From: Escallonia rubra
Lineage: Eukaryota; Streptophyta; Magnoliopsida; Escalloniales; Escalloniaceae
Direction: 5' to 3'
DNA length: 64,000 nucleotides
Assembly: GCA_033065855.1 (NCBI GenBank)
Contig: JAVXUO010002858.1
Span: 496,001 to 560,000, forward strand
Under the pieces are notes generated by a model that had not been told where the DNA came from, ran no database searches, and worked only from the letters and a program-made list of their open reading frames with translations. This document shows, piece after piece, positions 12,145 to 26,500 of this stretch; the stretch's first letter is position 1, and each line of letters starts with the position of its first letter. A program made the position numbers and the translations under genes.

Positions 12145-14502
12145 TGTCACACGTGCCTGAGGAAAGATGTATTGGCCATTAGGTAAGTAGCTTTTTTATT
12201 GCCGATATCGGTCGGTACACTTGATACAATGAGTATTTGACAGGACTCCACAGATGGGCAGACTTTCGGAGCTTGGTTATGTCTCATCTAAAGGCCTATA
12301 TAGGCCTACTTTAAATTATTGATAGCTATATGGAAGTCTACTTTCACATGGAATTGGAGTCGATAAAAAATATCAAGTATAACGTAGTATGTTTAGGAAA
12401 CAGTGGAGAAATGTCATATTCAAAATAAGTTCAATAATTAATTATTATCTCAATCAATTCTCAACGAAATTAGTCTCATGATGATATGTCCATGGAAAGA
12501 AAACTTAAAGTGATGTAAAGCACATAAAATCAATATTCAATATGAGCGGACTATAATTTGCCAAAATGAACTGTCGCGCTTATGCACTCAACTTCAACTC
12601 ACCAAGCATCAAAATCCAAGAGAAGCGTAAATCATGATCTATCTAAAACTCATGAAAATATACTAGAACATGTTGTAAACATGTAAAAATGTGATAAGAT
12701 GATGTGCTAATTGTAGATGCAAGATCACCACCCTTCCTTAGATGGATGCAACAACGCAAAGATGGGGTGTAAGAACACAAAGGGCATAGGTCGTCGCTTC
12801 CTATGTTGGAATCTGAAAAGAGATTGCCAAATACCTTGGTCTTCTGGGGAATTGGTAAGGCCCAGATTTCTTCGAAACATCAACGCGGAAACGAGAGTTG
12901 GATTGCAATTGAAGCTGTCCACGATGAATCATGAAAGTCTTTATTTTCAGTGATGTAGCCTAAGATATGTTGAATTGACTGAAAAATGACTAGATTATGT
13001 GAGGTCCCAAATCAAAAGGGAAGTTGACAGTCTAAAATAGGCTTAGTGATTAAAGAAAATAGATAGAATTAGGATTTGAATTCGAGGCATTCAAGGGGGG
13101 CTAAATTAGCAACAATCTTGATTGACTGACTCACCAAACAGAAAAAAGGAATCCAATAGCTATCCCAGAGAGATTTTCCTACCATCGTCAAAACTGCCAC
13201 CTAGAACTGTGAAAGATAATCTCTCTTCCAACAAATATACCTTTCCCTCCCCAAGAAGATGTTCTAGGCTTCGGAGCAATGAGAATGGATCCAAAGAACA
13301 GATGCCACAAAAGAGGATAGTTCCGTTAGGATCGTCCAACACTGTTTTGCATGTAATGCTCGATTGAATAGTTGGTTTCTTGTAAACCCAAAGTTGCTGT
13401 GAGTTTTGGATCACACTTGTGTGCCAGTTTAACTGATGGATGCAGTTGTTTGTACTATCAGCAAACCACCAAAATCGACTGACGATAGTGTCAATTTGCA
13501 GCCCGCGAGGGGAAGCTAAACCCTTCTTACGCAGAACTTGTACCGAGAATTTTGTTGTGTGTCCAAAGAAGTACCCATATATTGTCCAAAGGTGGTAGAT
13601 CTGAGATACCAAGTACAACCAAGAGATAGTCGTGGAGATGCGCATGCTTATTAGAGCTCACAGTCAAAGATAGCTTTTTCAAAATTGATTTTTCGTCCAG
13701 ACTGCCAGGTGTATTCGCCAAAGATAATTTTGAGTGAATCGGAGCCAAGTAAATTGCTACTGAAAGATATTGAGTCATCTGAAAGAAGAGATTGATGCTT
13801 GGGCCTCCTTTACTGACTGCATGCCTTGGATAGATTGGAGTTCCTGAGCACGGGAAAGAGATTCATGTAGGACTTGCGCACAAGGAAGGAACAAGGTTGA
13901 AGAAAATGAACCACCTTCCCTAAGAAAGACCGCAAGAAAGTGAGAATTCCTCGCATGGTGAGGCATTAATAAGAATGGCATACGAGACTCACTTGACACA
14001 TTGCATTAGGAGTCGCACACATCCTCAATTGAGACCCAACTTACTAGGATAGCTTCTAAAACCTCCTGGTTCACTTGATCAAAAACTTAGCTTAATGCCA
14101 ATCTTCAATGTTGTAGTAGTGAGGTGCCAGTTTTACAAAGTCCAATATGATTCGTGAGCTCCTGGTTAGCAAGATGTTATCTGAGATCGAACGACTAGCA
14201 GTAGAAGAAACATGGAAAGTAGAGATTAGAGGCTCATGACCTTGCTATGGTGGTGTTTGATTGAGAAGTCCCACATGTAACATCAATGGCTGGTCAGAGT
14301 CAAAGAGATCCCATGACCTGTGCAACAAATACTAATGGCTGCTCTCACCAGTATACAAAATTAACACTTACAAAACACACACACACACACACACAAACAA
14401 AGTACTAATAAAGGGGAGGAATCTAATGGAACGGAAGGAGCATATACTATAACATGAAAATGATTTACAGTAAGAATCGTTTCAAAAAAATTCACTTATA
14501 CG
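12145..14502. other. Unassigned DNA downstream of the receptor-kinase gene
   Basis: Minus-strand frames of 60-160 codons occur at 13160-13645, 13527-13778 and 13775-13999. They do not form a recognisable protein and overlap in different frames, so at most they are a decayed gene or transposon fragment. A short (AC)n microsatellite lies at about 14375-14394. The kinase 3' UTR must lie in the part just below 14503, but I see no clear AATAAA signal that fixes its end. Confidence 0.4.
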
Positions 14503-17500
14503 TCAAGAATACGTGGAAGCTGGATGAGAGAGAGTTAAGGGGGTTTCGTCTTTACTTTCGAAAGAAATCGAGGTATCAATCCACGGAGCATCCATTGACG
14601 TCGTGCTCCTCTGCTGCTGACTGTCCTGAGAGAACGTCGAGAAATGTGTGTGGCTGTCGTGTGATCGCTTCTCAAGGGCTTTGAATGTCAAGTCCTCGTT
14701 CCACGCACTGCTAGTGATCTTTTGCACTTGGACTGGGATTCTGCCTTCAAGCATGCTTACTGCGGAGGACATTGACGGCCTAAGGGTGGGAGAAATATTG
14801 GTGCACAACAGCGCCAGGTTCAACATCGTCATTGCCTCTTCTTTGGAGTAGTTCGAACCTAGACATGTATCCACGAGTTCTAAAAGCTTTCCCTGCTCTT
14901 GCAGTACGTAGGCCTTCAATAGAAGTAAAAAGGAAACAAGTTTAAGAGAATGAAATGCGTTCAAGATGATGTAGATGCAGGGAATACACAATGAGGTGTG
15001 TATATGAGTAGAACAGATATAAAGATTGCAAAGAAAAATTGGTCAAATATAGGGCTAAACGCCCAACAAGAAGGAAGAACTAGGTGGGGAAAGGAAGGAT
15101 GCAGACTGAAACTTCATGAGCTCATTAAAACTCAAGTGGTCGTCGAAACTTGCACATTTCACCTTAAAAATCAACATATAGCATGCATGATGCCTTACAA
15201 CAGAGAGTGAAAAATCGTCAATTATTCATAATATTTAAATTTCATTTTAACCCCTATCTAAAAGATGGAAATATAAACTTGTTTTTATGATTTTTCAAAT
15301 GAGTTACATATTAAAAAGAGAAACAAGCAGGACAAGGAAGTGTAAACCAAAATATATATAATCTTAATAGAAAAGAGTTAAAAAACCGAAGCTTACCCAG
15401 TCAAGTAAGTAGACAAACTCCTTGGGCATGGAACTTGTGTTGCTTTTTCCACTAACAATCTCTAATGCAACAACTCCAAAGCTGTAAACATCTGCTTTGT
15501 CTGTCAAGTAACCCCTCATTGCATATTCTGGAGCCATATACCCTCTAGCACAAAAATTAAGCGAGCGAATTACTGGTAAGTTTTGTGCCATAGACATGGT
15601 CGCGAACTCAACCAAACTCAACAAATCCCCACTCTCAGCTTTAAGTAACAAAAATTTTGAAATGATTCACGAATTATCGATCATCTCTATATCCTTCTAT
15701 GATTAAATTTGCATCATCACAAAAAAAATAAGTTGCTACCCATATTACATCTAAAATAATATTCCCGCCATCCCTTTTTATTTGATCACCCTTGACTTGC
15801 ATGCTTATTTAGGATATGAGTAATATTTTATGAGTTTACCATTCTTCCCCAAGAGAGAGAAAGAGAGAGGGAGGAAGAAAGTGGAACAGGAGAGAGAAAA
15901 ATGGGGTGGTGGAAGATTAAATGTGGATAGAGAAATAGAATAAAAAAAAAGTGTAGGAAGTGTAAACATGGAAAAACACTTGTGGATCTTTCTTAATTAG
16001 GAAAGTGATCAACTTTTTTGGGACAGCCCCAAAAAGAAATATGATCAATTAATTAGGGACAGAGGGAGTAGTAAACTTTTATGTGCAAGAGACAGTCTAC
16101 ACAGATACCAACTTATAAAAGCAGCTCAAACCCACTTCAAGATTTATCCAACTTTTGCATTTGACTTATTCAAAGGAAGCATAACAAAGACATTCATAAA
16201 TGCTTTCTTCAATATGCATGTTCATAATTACAATTGGTATTCAGTAGTCTATATACGATTGATGTGTTAGAACCATCCTCTCTCCGGGCATCCAGAAATA
16301 AAGGGACAAGGAAGCAAGAACTCAAGCCTTCTTTCTTTTCCCTGTAAAATTGTTCATTTTGGAAATAATCAAAGTCAACACTTGAATAGCTACAATGTGA
16401 AAGACCTATGTTGATATTCTCAGAAGTAGTTGGGACATTTGGGGCAGCTTTAACCATTTTGTGAGGGAAGGTCATCATGGAACACAAATAAAGTGAAGGA
16501 TGTAAGAAGATGTTTAAAGAAAGGCAGGCAAAACCGAAACAAGATCAAAAAAGTATTGAGTTCAACTAGAATATCCTTTTCGAGATTTTTATATGTAGCA
16601 GTTAGAATGAACGATCAGTCTTCATTTTTAAAAGTATTTACCATCCCTTCTAGGGAGTCATGAATCCGATGTATCCTTCCTCATTTCACTAAATCAAAAT
16701 CTTGAGCTACGTTTCTGAAGACTAAGGAAAGACAACGATTATAATGTTTCTGATGCTAAAGAATATAGCCAGAACTCATATAGCCAGGTATCTGCAATGC
16801 AGCTACAATGCGGGCTCCCTAAAATCTAACACTACCAACACAGTCTCCCATAATACCGCATCCATTTCCTGGGGAAAATGATACTTATTTTAAGCAGTAG
16901 TGGATTTTGAAAGTGTGGCTACAAGCCTCTTGACTCTTGTATATGCTGAAGCATCCAAATATGATGTATAGCTCGACTAAAGCTATTGTAGACTGGCCAT
17001 GGTTATCTATGTCCTATCACACCAGTTATCTTCAACCTGATATCCCAACTAAACCACTTCCTTAACCAGTTATTTTCAACCTGATATCCCAACTAAACTA
17101 CTTCTTTCTGTTGTTCAGCACCAACTTTTAGCTACCACAAAGGAGCAGATATAGATATGGCATAAGAAGGAAAGGCTTACATTGTTCCAGCAATCCGCGT
17201 GCTGATATGCGTGTTCTCTTCTTCATCAAGCTTAGCCAAACCAAAGTCGGATATCTTAGCATTGAGATCCTTATCAAGCAGCACATTGGTAGCCTTAATG
17301 TCTCTGTGAACAATTTTCAATGTCGATTCCTCGTGAAGATAAGCTAAGCCTCTTGCTATCCCTAAGCATATCTTGTTTCTTGTTGGCCAGTCTAGGTCCA
17401 AACGTTGGTTGTCACGACCTAAAAGTGAAAGACCAAGGGGAGAGAATCAGAGCAAGAACTCACAAGTCCTTGACAGGTAAAAACACTTTAATTGATGTTG

Positions 17501-20500
17501 AAATATTTACCAAAAAGAGCACGAGCAAGACTGTTATTTTCCATGTACTCATAAATTACCGACAACTGGTTCCCTTCAATACAACAGCCATAGAGCTTCA
17601 CAAGGTTTGGGTGATGCAACGCAGATATCATGCCTATCTCATTGACAAACTCGCGGTTTCCTTGCTTTGATTTGGCAGAGAGCTGCTTCACAGCAATTAC
17701 TCCACCATCTGATAGTACACCCTATGGAAAAGCGAATGAATTTGGTGTTACTTTCAGAGACAAAACAAACAAACAGACATTAAAACATATCTTTTCACCC
17801 CAGTGTATAATCTTGAACACTAGATTTGCATGTATACATTGGAGGCGCGTCCTGAATGTTCTAAGACGCTGTTGCAAGATTGGCCACCATAGTGAGACAT
17901 AACATGATGCATCCAAAAGTAACTACCTTGTAAACTGGTCCAAATCCTCCTTCCCCAATCTTATTTGCAGGGCTGAAGTTGCTAGTAGCAGCTTTGATCT
18001 GTCTCAAAGTAAAATAACCAGTTTGTAGTTCTAGTGCTCGAAGCTCTGCAACAATGGTGGGCATTAGATACTTTTCACTACTCGCAGTAGATAATAACAG
18101 AAGTACGTAAAGTATACACATAAATGAACAATAAAATTTCTCTCTCCCCTTCTAAAAGGTTCAAACTTGACATGCTCTATGGGCCACAACTTGGCTCAGT
18201 TCTGACGATAAATTTCAAGGTTCTATTCTAATGGCGGTCTTCTCTTAGTAATATGTAGCCACTTGCTTTATGATCACAATAGTAAGTATGTGGTGCAAGT
18301 GTGAAGGCTCATACATCAATCTAATATCATCGTGCTCAGTCTTATTCTAGGACTGTGTTTGTTTGTGTGTGCGTGCACACATATAAGAGAGAGAGAGAGA
18401 GAGAGAGAGAAGTGAGCAGTTTCCAATTCTTTCAGCAAAAACACTTATTGTTCTTTCTAAGTTGTCAATTTTCAAGGTATGACATTTTTGCAAGGGCAAA
18501 AACAAAGGTGAAATCCTACATAGAGGTCGATCCTATTCAAAGGGTTTCCCAGGGAAGAAGGTGGATATCATCTTTCATACGAGTAAGCAACTCGTAGAAA
18601 ATGAGTCTAAGACACTTCAATACTCAAAAGTTCCACTGAATGAAAAAATTTCTTATAAAGGGAGGGTTATCTGATGGGCAGTTCCTTGACAAGGTTCCTA
18701 GGTTAAATGTACATTATGTATGATTGTAGGTCAAATAACTGGCCCCGCATTGCGAATAATAATTGGCAGAAACAAAACAAAAAAAAAAACTGGTAACATG
18801 CCCTACCTTTATCTTCACTGTTTTCCCCTCCCAGGTATCCTTTCGTACGAAGTGCAACTAAAATCAATATGACGGACACACACGAAGCAGCCACAATGCC
18901 AGTAATAGCTCCAATAGATAGCCCACCAGTATCAGTATCAAAGTCTGGAAGAGGAAATCTAGTAAATCTCTAGATAAGTTTAAATAAGAGAAGTTGAGAC
19001 TGCCTTGACTACAGCATATACTAACTTGGTGTTACTGTAATGGCGGATATAAGAGGTCCGTATACACCTCTGTTCGGAATTGCAGTAGTCCCCTTCCCTG
19101 CCCAGTACAGGTGAATCTCCGAAGTGCCATTGATAGGAACATCTTTAAAATCCACGGTGATGCCCTTGCCAACTCCAGTCGCATTCTCCACAATGTTAAA
19201 ATCCTTCAAAACTAGATTCCCCTGCACATAAAATCAATTGAGACCTGGAGTAGTGACTAGTATATTACCTATCCTGAGGCCAGGAACGAAAAACAAAGGA
19301 AATGCCCCTAAAGCAATATGTTTTCTAACAAATATAGCTGATTGATAGTCAGGTTCATCAATTAAAATCTAACGCTGAAGTTGGACTCAAACTCACTTGT
19401 ATCGATATATCAAAAATGCGCTTCCCCAGGCTACTAAATGTCAAGTCATTGGAATACATTATTTCAGCAAAGTGGAGGCGCACTCTATAACTTCCATTCC
19501 GCAAGCAAAGGCCGTAGAACTTAAGTGAGGTAGGTGCAAGGCGTGCTGTTTTGTAGAAGTCTGGACCAGCCACATTCGAGGTGCTCGCGATGTAATTAGC
19601 TCTGTCATTGCCCATGAACAATCCTGTGCTGCTATAAGCCCATTTTTCTGAAGAAACAAAAAAGTATGATGGGCCACTTGTGTCCAAGTCCTCTTCATAT
19701 TCATTTTTCTCAAAGTTGGTGTTGCCTCCCCCACAATTAATAAACAATGAGTGGTCTGCACATGTAACAGAATCATGCTATAAATATCTTTCAAGAAGAT
19801 GCACAGAGTAGATTTACAAGGCAATGCAACTATGAACTGTGTAATCACAATTACATCGTGGTTTGCTTGAGCATGGAAGGTCCTCCTTTAAGCACCAGTA
19901 AGTCCTGAAAAGAAAGGCTATGTTGGGTCGCTGTATTGCTGATGGATATAGACAAGTAAAAGGGAAAGTGTATGCTTCGTAGATAAGGAACTTACGAGTT
20001 GCGTACTGAAGAAATTAAGTTCCTGTAAAATGCACAAGGTAATTCAAAGTGATATGATCATGGAAATTAGTATAGACGCACATGATCGGAAGACACTTAC
20101 ACGCTAGACGATGAGCAGCTAGGTCCAGACGGCTCTGTAAAATTGTTGTAAGATAGATCGCTGCAGTATATATTCACATATATATTGCTAAGTACAATGT
20201 ATTCAAAATTCTCCAAGGGGGTGCAAATGATGCACTGCAACATAGATTTGTATTGTGCTTGTGACAAGGTATCTTAAATTGAAAGGGAAAAGAGTTCAGT
20301 ATTTTGCCAGATTTCGGGCCTCAAGAAACTTCACAAGAGTTCATATAAGAAGGTGTACACCATGTAAAGTGTAAACAAAATTCTCAGAAAGGAATGCTGG
20401 ATAAATACTAACATCTTAAGTAACTTGTTGTTCGAAATCCAACTGGTAATATCTCCACTTAGTGAGTTACTGGCCAAAAACCTACATCCACAGATTTGTT

Positions 20501-23500
20501 CATGTTACGAGTAAAGATGCATTATTTTGGAGACAAACAGAACCAATTAGTACAGAGTAGTTACATGCTACTAATATGCAATATATTAAAGCGGAAGTTA
20601 CTTACATGTAATCTATACTGCTCAAACCCTGAAAGGAATCAGGAATTCCGCCAGTCAACCCGTTGAAGCTCAGATCCCTGCATAATTAGTTATAGTTACT
20701 TAAAAGAAGCAAATGAGACAACAATGATGTGATCTGAGTCAGCTGACTACAATAAGATGGAAACCTATTCTACTAGGCGACTTAGGTAAATTCGAACAAT
20801 GAACACAAGGTGGTAAAATTGACTAGATGGTGTCAATTTAGAGGAACCTAAGAATATATTTTGTACATAGAGCAAATAGACAAAATTTTGAACCTTTGAC
20901 AGACACAACGATACTAACAGCTAGTAGGAACCAAAAAGGAATGCTAAAAAGTTCAAATTAAAACCTACGTATTTTAAGCACCTAGTCTTATTCCTTTGTC
21001 TTAACTGGTTCGGGTTGGCTGTGCTGTTCCGATTATATATCACAGCAGTACACAAAAAAGCAGGCACGTGGGATAGTGATCAACTTACAGGATGTATAGA
21101 TGTGTCATGTCCCCTATGTACACCGGAATAGTACCAGTAATTAAACAATTTCTCAATATCCTGTACCACAAGGTGGAGAAATACACTTGGTATGTCAGTC
21201 TAATCACAACACTAACCGCATTCATTTGCATCGTACCATAAAGATATACCAGTAGTTTAACTCACAAGGCACTCATGTTTTTCATATCCTGCAAATTAGG
21301 GAAGCTCGTGCTTGGTCCACTCAAATCCGATATCCTCCTGACATCCAAAAAGCGACTAAATTCATCCTTCTAGATTCTTAGATTTAGAAGTATATATTAA
21401 CATAGTCAATGTCTACTCACAACTCCTCCAAGTTTTTCAACTGTGATATGGTAGATGGAATAGGTCCCTGCATCGAAGTACCTTGCATATCCCTAAGAAA
21501 AAACAAAAAGTTTATTTGATAAGGCAAGAAGATCCAATTTCTTAACGTAAATCACCAGAATTCTCCAAGCAGGATAGGAGTTGAGCATAAAAGACGCAAA
21601 AAAAATACTCACAATCGCTTAATGCTGGTCCAGTTCCCAATAAAATCAGGTATCTTCCCAGATAATTTGCTCCCATCTATTCTACTGCAAAACAAGTACG
21701 CAGTTTTCAAATTTCGGAAACATACTATGTAATCTCTGAAAAAATATTATCACTTACAAATCTGTTAAGTTCTTGAGATTTGAAAATTGTTCTGGTATCG
21801 TTCCCGTGAAATTGTTAGCCGAAAGAAGGCTGCAAGGAACTAACAACTGTTAATTGATTGAATAATGCAGTCAAAGGCAATGCCTGTGCAGCGGTGTGAG
21901 ATGAGTAAAAGTCAATGTTCAACAATGTCATGAGCTGCTTTCAAGAAGAAATTATATTACAAATGGCCCCAAGGCTAAACAAAATAAGGGAAGGACAGAA
22001 GTGTCATACAGCACCTGCAAGGCCGAAACCCCACAGTCCCAAAAGAAGCACTTGAAAGAAGAGAAAAAAAAAGAAAAAAAACTAAACCAAAAGACTGCTA
22101 TGAACTTTGTTGCTTTAAGGTAGCTAGATGATAATGATTTTACATCACAATAATCGATAGTAACTATTTGTATCAAAACTTCAATTATCTGTGGAACTAC
22201 TTTATTTTCTCATTTCCAAGATCCTTTCCAAGGATCTTTTCCTTAAAGTTAATTTAATAATCCCTGATCATTGTGACGTGACAGCTTTACCTATCCAGCA
22301 ATCTGCACTTCTTATCCTAGTATGTTGACCTGAATTGAAGTTTTGTTTGGTGGGTAGTTAAAATTAAAGTGAGAAAAATGATTTAGGTAGAAATATATAA
22401 AATTATTTAAACTTACAGTCTCCTCAAGCTATTCAAACCTCCAAGATTTTGAGGAAGATGTCCACCAAGCTGATTATCTTCCAAGATCCTGGTAGAAAAA
22501 GTGAAGTATAATTAACAAAAGGTTCTCTTCTTTACTGTTAAGAATGAACTGGATACCATCTATGTTACATGGACTCTTTAGAATGCGTGAAGTACCCGTG
22601 TCGGGTACTCGACACTTGGACATGGGTACGGGATATGTGTCCGACACATCTCATAGGATACGCTGCTATGAATACTATCTTATAGTGTTTCTTTTGGTTT
22701 CTTTGGCTTTGAAATGAGACGAATTCTCAATTAAAACCATGCGTGTCACATAAAACATCATTTTATCTTAGAAATAACAAAAAAGTTATAAAAAATATGA
22801 ATATTTTGCCGTGTCCCCATGTCTTGTATTTTAAAAATTAGACGACGGATCCGACACTTGGACACGGATCCGACCCGGACACTCGTACTGAGTCCATGTA
22901 ACATAGGATACCATTACTTACAGCTGTTCAAGAGTGGCAATGTCACCTATTTCCTGTGGAATGGAACCATTGACACGGTTTGCCAAAAGAGACCTGAAGT
23001 AACCAACAAATAAAGGTTAAAGAATCTCCACCATATAGAAACACCACTTGCAGATATAGAGGGATAAAAGAACTTACAGATAGGTGATTTTAAGCTGACC
23101 AAATGTCATGGGAATGGACCCGGTAATGAAGTTGAGAGAGAGATCTCTGCGTTAATTAGAGAAACCACAATTAGTCTTCTATTTCCGATAGTCATAGGAT
23201 ACGCTAGCGACCTCAAAGAAATGATCTTTGCTTTTACTGGAATGCTGGCGAGACTGTATGATCTCATACAACATTGAGACTGACTTGTAACTTGTAAGTG
23301 TAGAGTACAATTTTCCTTCAAAGTCACCTGTAATCTCTTATGAGTTCCCGCATAAGCAAACAGCTTATTAAGTTCAACGTGATTCCTCTATTTTGACGTT
23401 AGTAGTCCTTCGATACGGGAATGGAGATATAATTCCATTCTGAGAACATAATATTCTCCCACATAAATGTTACACGGTAGGTTGAATGTAAAAGAATCAA

Positions 23501-26500
23501 TTAACACCAACCAGAAAACTAAAGAAACACTAAATCTGGAAACATTTTTCCTATTCCGAAATAGCGGCCATTCTAAAGGATCTGCCCTCAGGGGCAGGAC
23601 TCCTAGCTCAGCCCCACAAGCCCAAAAAGATTAAGCCTATGGTGAACCAGAGCGAAGCGGCCCTCATTAAGACGAACAGATAAGGTAATGCTGAACTAAG
23701 CTCGGACTTCTAGCTGGGTTCAGCATTATCTGCTGACTTCAGCATTATCTTATCTGTTCCAGTGGAGCTCCTCTTCTGACCAAGGCTGCCATTCAGGAAT
23801 CAAGATGGGGACTTTAACTGTAGTAAGTATTTGCAGGAAGGCAGCCTTATATATATTCCCACACTGGAATAGACATATGGCCAAGAAGCATCAGGATCAA
23901 ATTTGCGTATGAAATTGGCAAAATTCTGCAACGCTAAGAACATAATAAATTAAGATGGCAGTATGACAGCATTTACATCAACACAAACTTAATCTTCTAA
24001 ATGCCCTTAATTTTCCATATCATAACAACATAGATGCTGACTACTACCAGAAACAGGATCCAGTGACATCTGCCAATCATACCTGAAGCAAAACAGACTG
24101 CTTTCATTTCCTAGGTACACTGAAACAGTATAAGACATTTGCCCTATTGAGTACATTGACTGGCAATTCATTAATATGACATAATGAGTCACTTACAATA
24201 CTCGAAGATAACTGAGGTTTGCTAATTCTGAAGGTAGAACTCCTGTCAAATTGAGCCTCTTGAGGTCACTGAGAAAAAGAAATTACAACTTCTTGAGAAA
24301 TAGTGGAACCTAGAGTTTCCAACATGAACAGGGCAGAAAGTTAACCTAGTCAGAGAAAACAATCTGATGGAAAGCTGTAACGAACTCTCCTAATATGCTA
24401 AAATATTTATCCACATCAAATCAAGGTCAAAACCATTGTAACTACCTTGGCTGAGGATGTCAAATAAAGAAATCAGAGACCAAGGTGTCATTTTGATTTA
24501 CACTAGTTTGATCCCGTGCGTTGCACACGGAAGCAACAACTATCAAAGTACTTATTGAGAGATCTCGTATGTATGCCTAATAAGTATAAGAAAATTGCTA
24601 GTGACAAAAAAATTATTAAAAATTCATTTGCACCTTTTTATATGAGTTCTCCTACCAATTTTTGTCGTTAAAAATGAACTTGAGTAATAATTGTTAGCTT
24701 TTAGCAACAAATGAAGATGAAAAATAGTATGAAGTTATAAAAATAGTCTCTCCTAACTAATAGTGACAATACTAACAATAATAACCCATGTGTTGAGGGT
24801 CGTATTACTCAACGCCACCAAGAAAAGAGTAAAGATATAAAATAACTGATTGAAAATAAAAATGGAGAGTAAAATATATATATATACAAACTTCTAATGA
24901 AATAAAAGGAAGGAGATTATAGTAGATAGATAGAAAAACTAATGGAAAATATTGGGCTTCTTTAAACAATAAAAATGATTTAAGATTAAAAGGAATATAT
25001 AGAGAATTACTTTTGGCAAAATCTAGGAATTAATGGAATTGCAAAGATATGAATAAAATTTTGGAGTGGGACATGTTGACATAGAAGACATAGAAATGTA
25101 AACTCTATATCATCATTGAATTTCAAATGGTAAAAAGGAGTTCAAATCAAATTGAATTTGAGAGAGGGAGAGATTTCAAAAAGTCAAAATAGGAAACTCC
25201 ACATGGTGAGCTAAGAGAATGTCTAGATAGGCGGTGACGTAGCAACGTTCTCTCAGCTTCGGCTCATATGTGTGTGTGTGTGTCTGTCTATCTGTGTGTG
25301 TGTGTGTATAAACTTAAATCCGTCGCCATTTATAGGCTTTAGATTCATGTCTATTTGCACCTCAAATGCCACATGAACCATTTGATAATTTACGCTTGAA
25401 GATCAAATTGATGATATGTCACAGCATCAATTTCAAGCACTTTTTTACTTGCGTGCTTCTCCATATGGCATACGTACTACAATAATATCTAGAAAATATG
25501 GAAGATTGAGAATAGGTCCATACATGATGATGACATGACAAGCAGTGTTGTTGTTGAATGAACAATCGCAGGTTACATTGCTGTAAATCCCGTAAGCGAT
25601 GGTTTTGTTCAAACCTCCGACCCCGCTGCAAGAACTTGGCGTGACATTGGGCCAATGAGTGTTTTGTAGCTTTGAGGATATCGTTTGAAGAGCTTGTACT
25701 GCCACATAGAAAGAATAAGAAAATTGATTGGTATGAGATATGGGAAAGACCTGTTAATAGTACCAAAAGAAAGATATCTGACTGACTTTAATGTCTAAGA
25801 AAAAGGTATATGTACTTCTGCAAACTTTCAACTGAGCCTCATCTTCATGATACTTAGTTACTCACATGACCACTTAGTTTGACATGAGTTATGGTGATAT
25901 GGATTGACTCCAGGTGAGGAATGCAAATAAGGGACAATGGTTGCTTTCTCATGCTTTAACAACATGCCCCGCAACTGGTGACGCCATATGTTCATATAGT
26001 TGGGGTCCAAACTTCACAATGACCAAATATAGGAGGACATCAGATATTCGAATTCACCTATACAGTTTGAGATCTAGTCAAACATATCTTGTTTTATCTA
26101 TTTTTATTTTTTATATTTGCTGATTTATTCATTTGATATATGACCCAAAACAATCTGGCCCCATTAGTTGCAGCCCCCAGCTGTCCAATAGCAGTGCTCT
26201 GATTAGCTTTAAGATAATAAACTAGCCCTCTCTGATATGAAAACAAGCCTAATTATATGTTTGCAATAGCAAAAATCTGGTACATTAGTAATAAGCCACA
26301 AATTCAGATATTAAACCCATTCTTAATGAGCATAACAGCCCATTCTGACAAAAGAACACAGAGAATATGTAGAACCACTTCCTGAAGAAGTGACAATAGA
26401 TCTCAGAAGTTTGTTGCCACCGTGAAGCAGAAATCTCGACTCCCTCGAACACTGCTGCTCTTTTGCGCTTCTCCAATAAATCAAAACTATTCTCCTTAGT

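Larger units (their letters stand above)
14503..18944 (-). other. Exons 19-24 of the receptor kinase: membrane span and kinase domain
   Basis: Exon 19 encodes the single membrane helix ([20 protein letters not shown]). Exons 20-24 encode a complete RD-type protein kinase: glycine-rich loop, VAVK-type lysine in [24 protein letters not shown], an activation loop with [20 protein letters not shown], and a C-lobe ending near [15 protein letters not shown] Ser/Thr-rich tail of about 80 residues follows. The tail ends LSHPASTYS, unlike the end of the truncated neighbour copy. Confidence 0.9.
20413..25698 (-). other. Exons 2-13 of the receptor kinase: cysteine cap and LRR ectodomain
   Basis: Exon 2 holds the N-terminal cap ([14 protein letters not shown]). 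Exons 3-13 are each 72 or 69 bases, all in phase 2, each encoding one leucine-rich repeat of 24 or 23 residues with the L-x-G-x-I/L-P plant pattern (for example [17 protein letters not shown]). One-exon-per-repeat is the known structure of this subfamily. The regular phase makes the splice sites mutually supporting. The LRR block should form the ligand- or co-receptor-binding solenoid outside the cell. Confidence 0.9.

Noticed and set aside
13160-13999. Minus-strand frames up to 161 codons, possibly a gene
   Set aside because: No recognisable motif, frames overlap and change, no convincing splice pattern; kept only as unassigned.
16965-17115. Tandem copy of TTCAACCTGATATCCCAACT in intron 22
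   Set aside because: A genuine short local duplication, but only about 35 bases per unit and without further significance.
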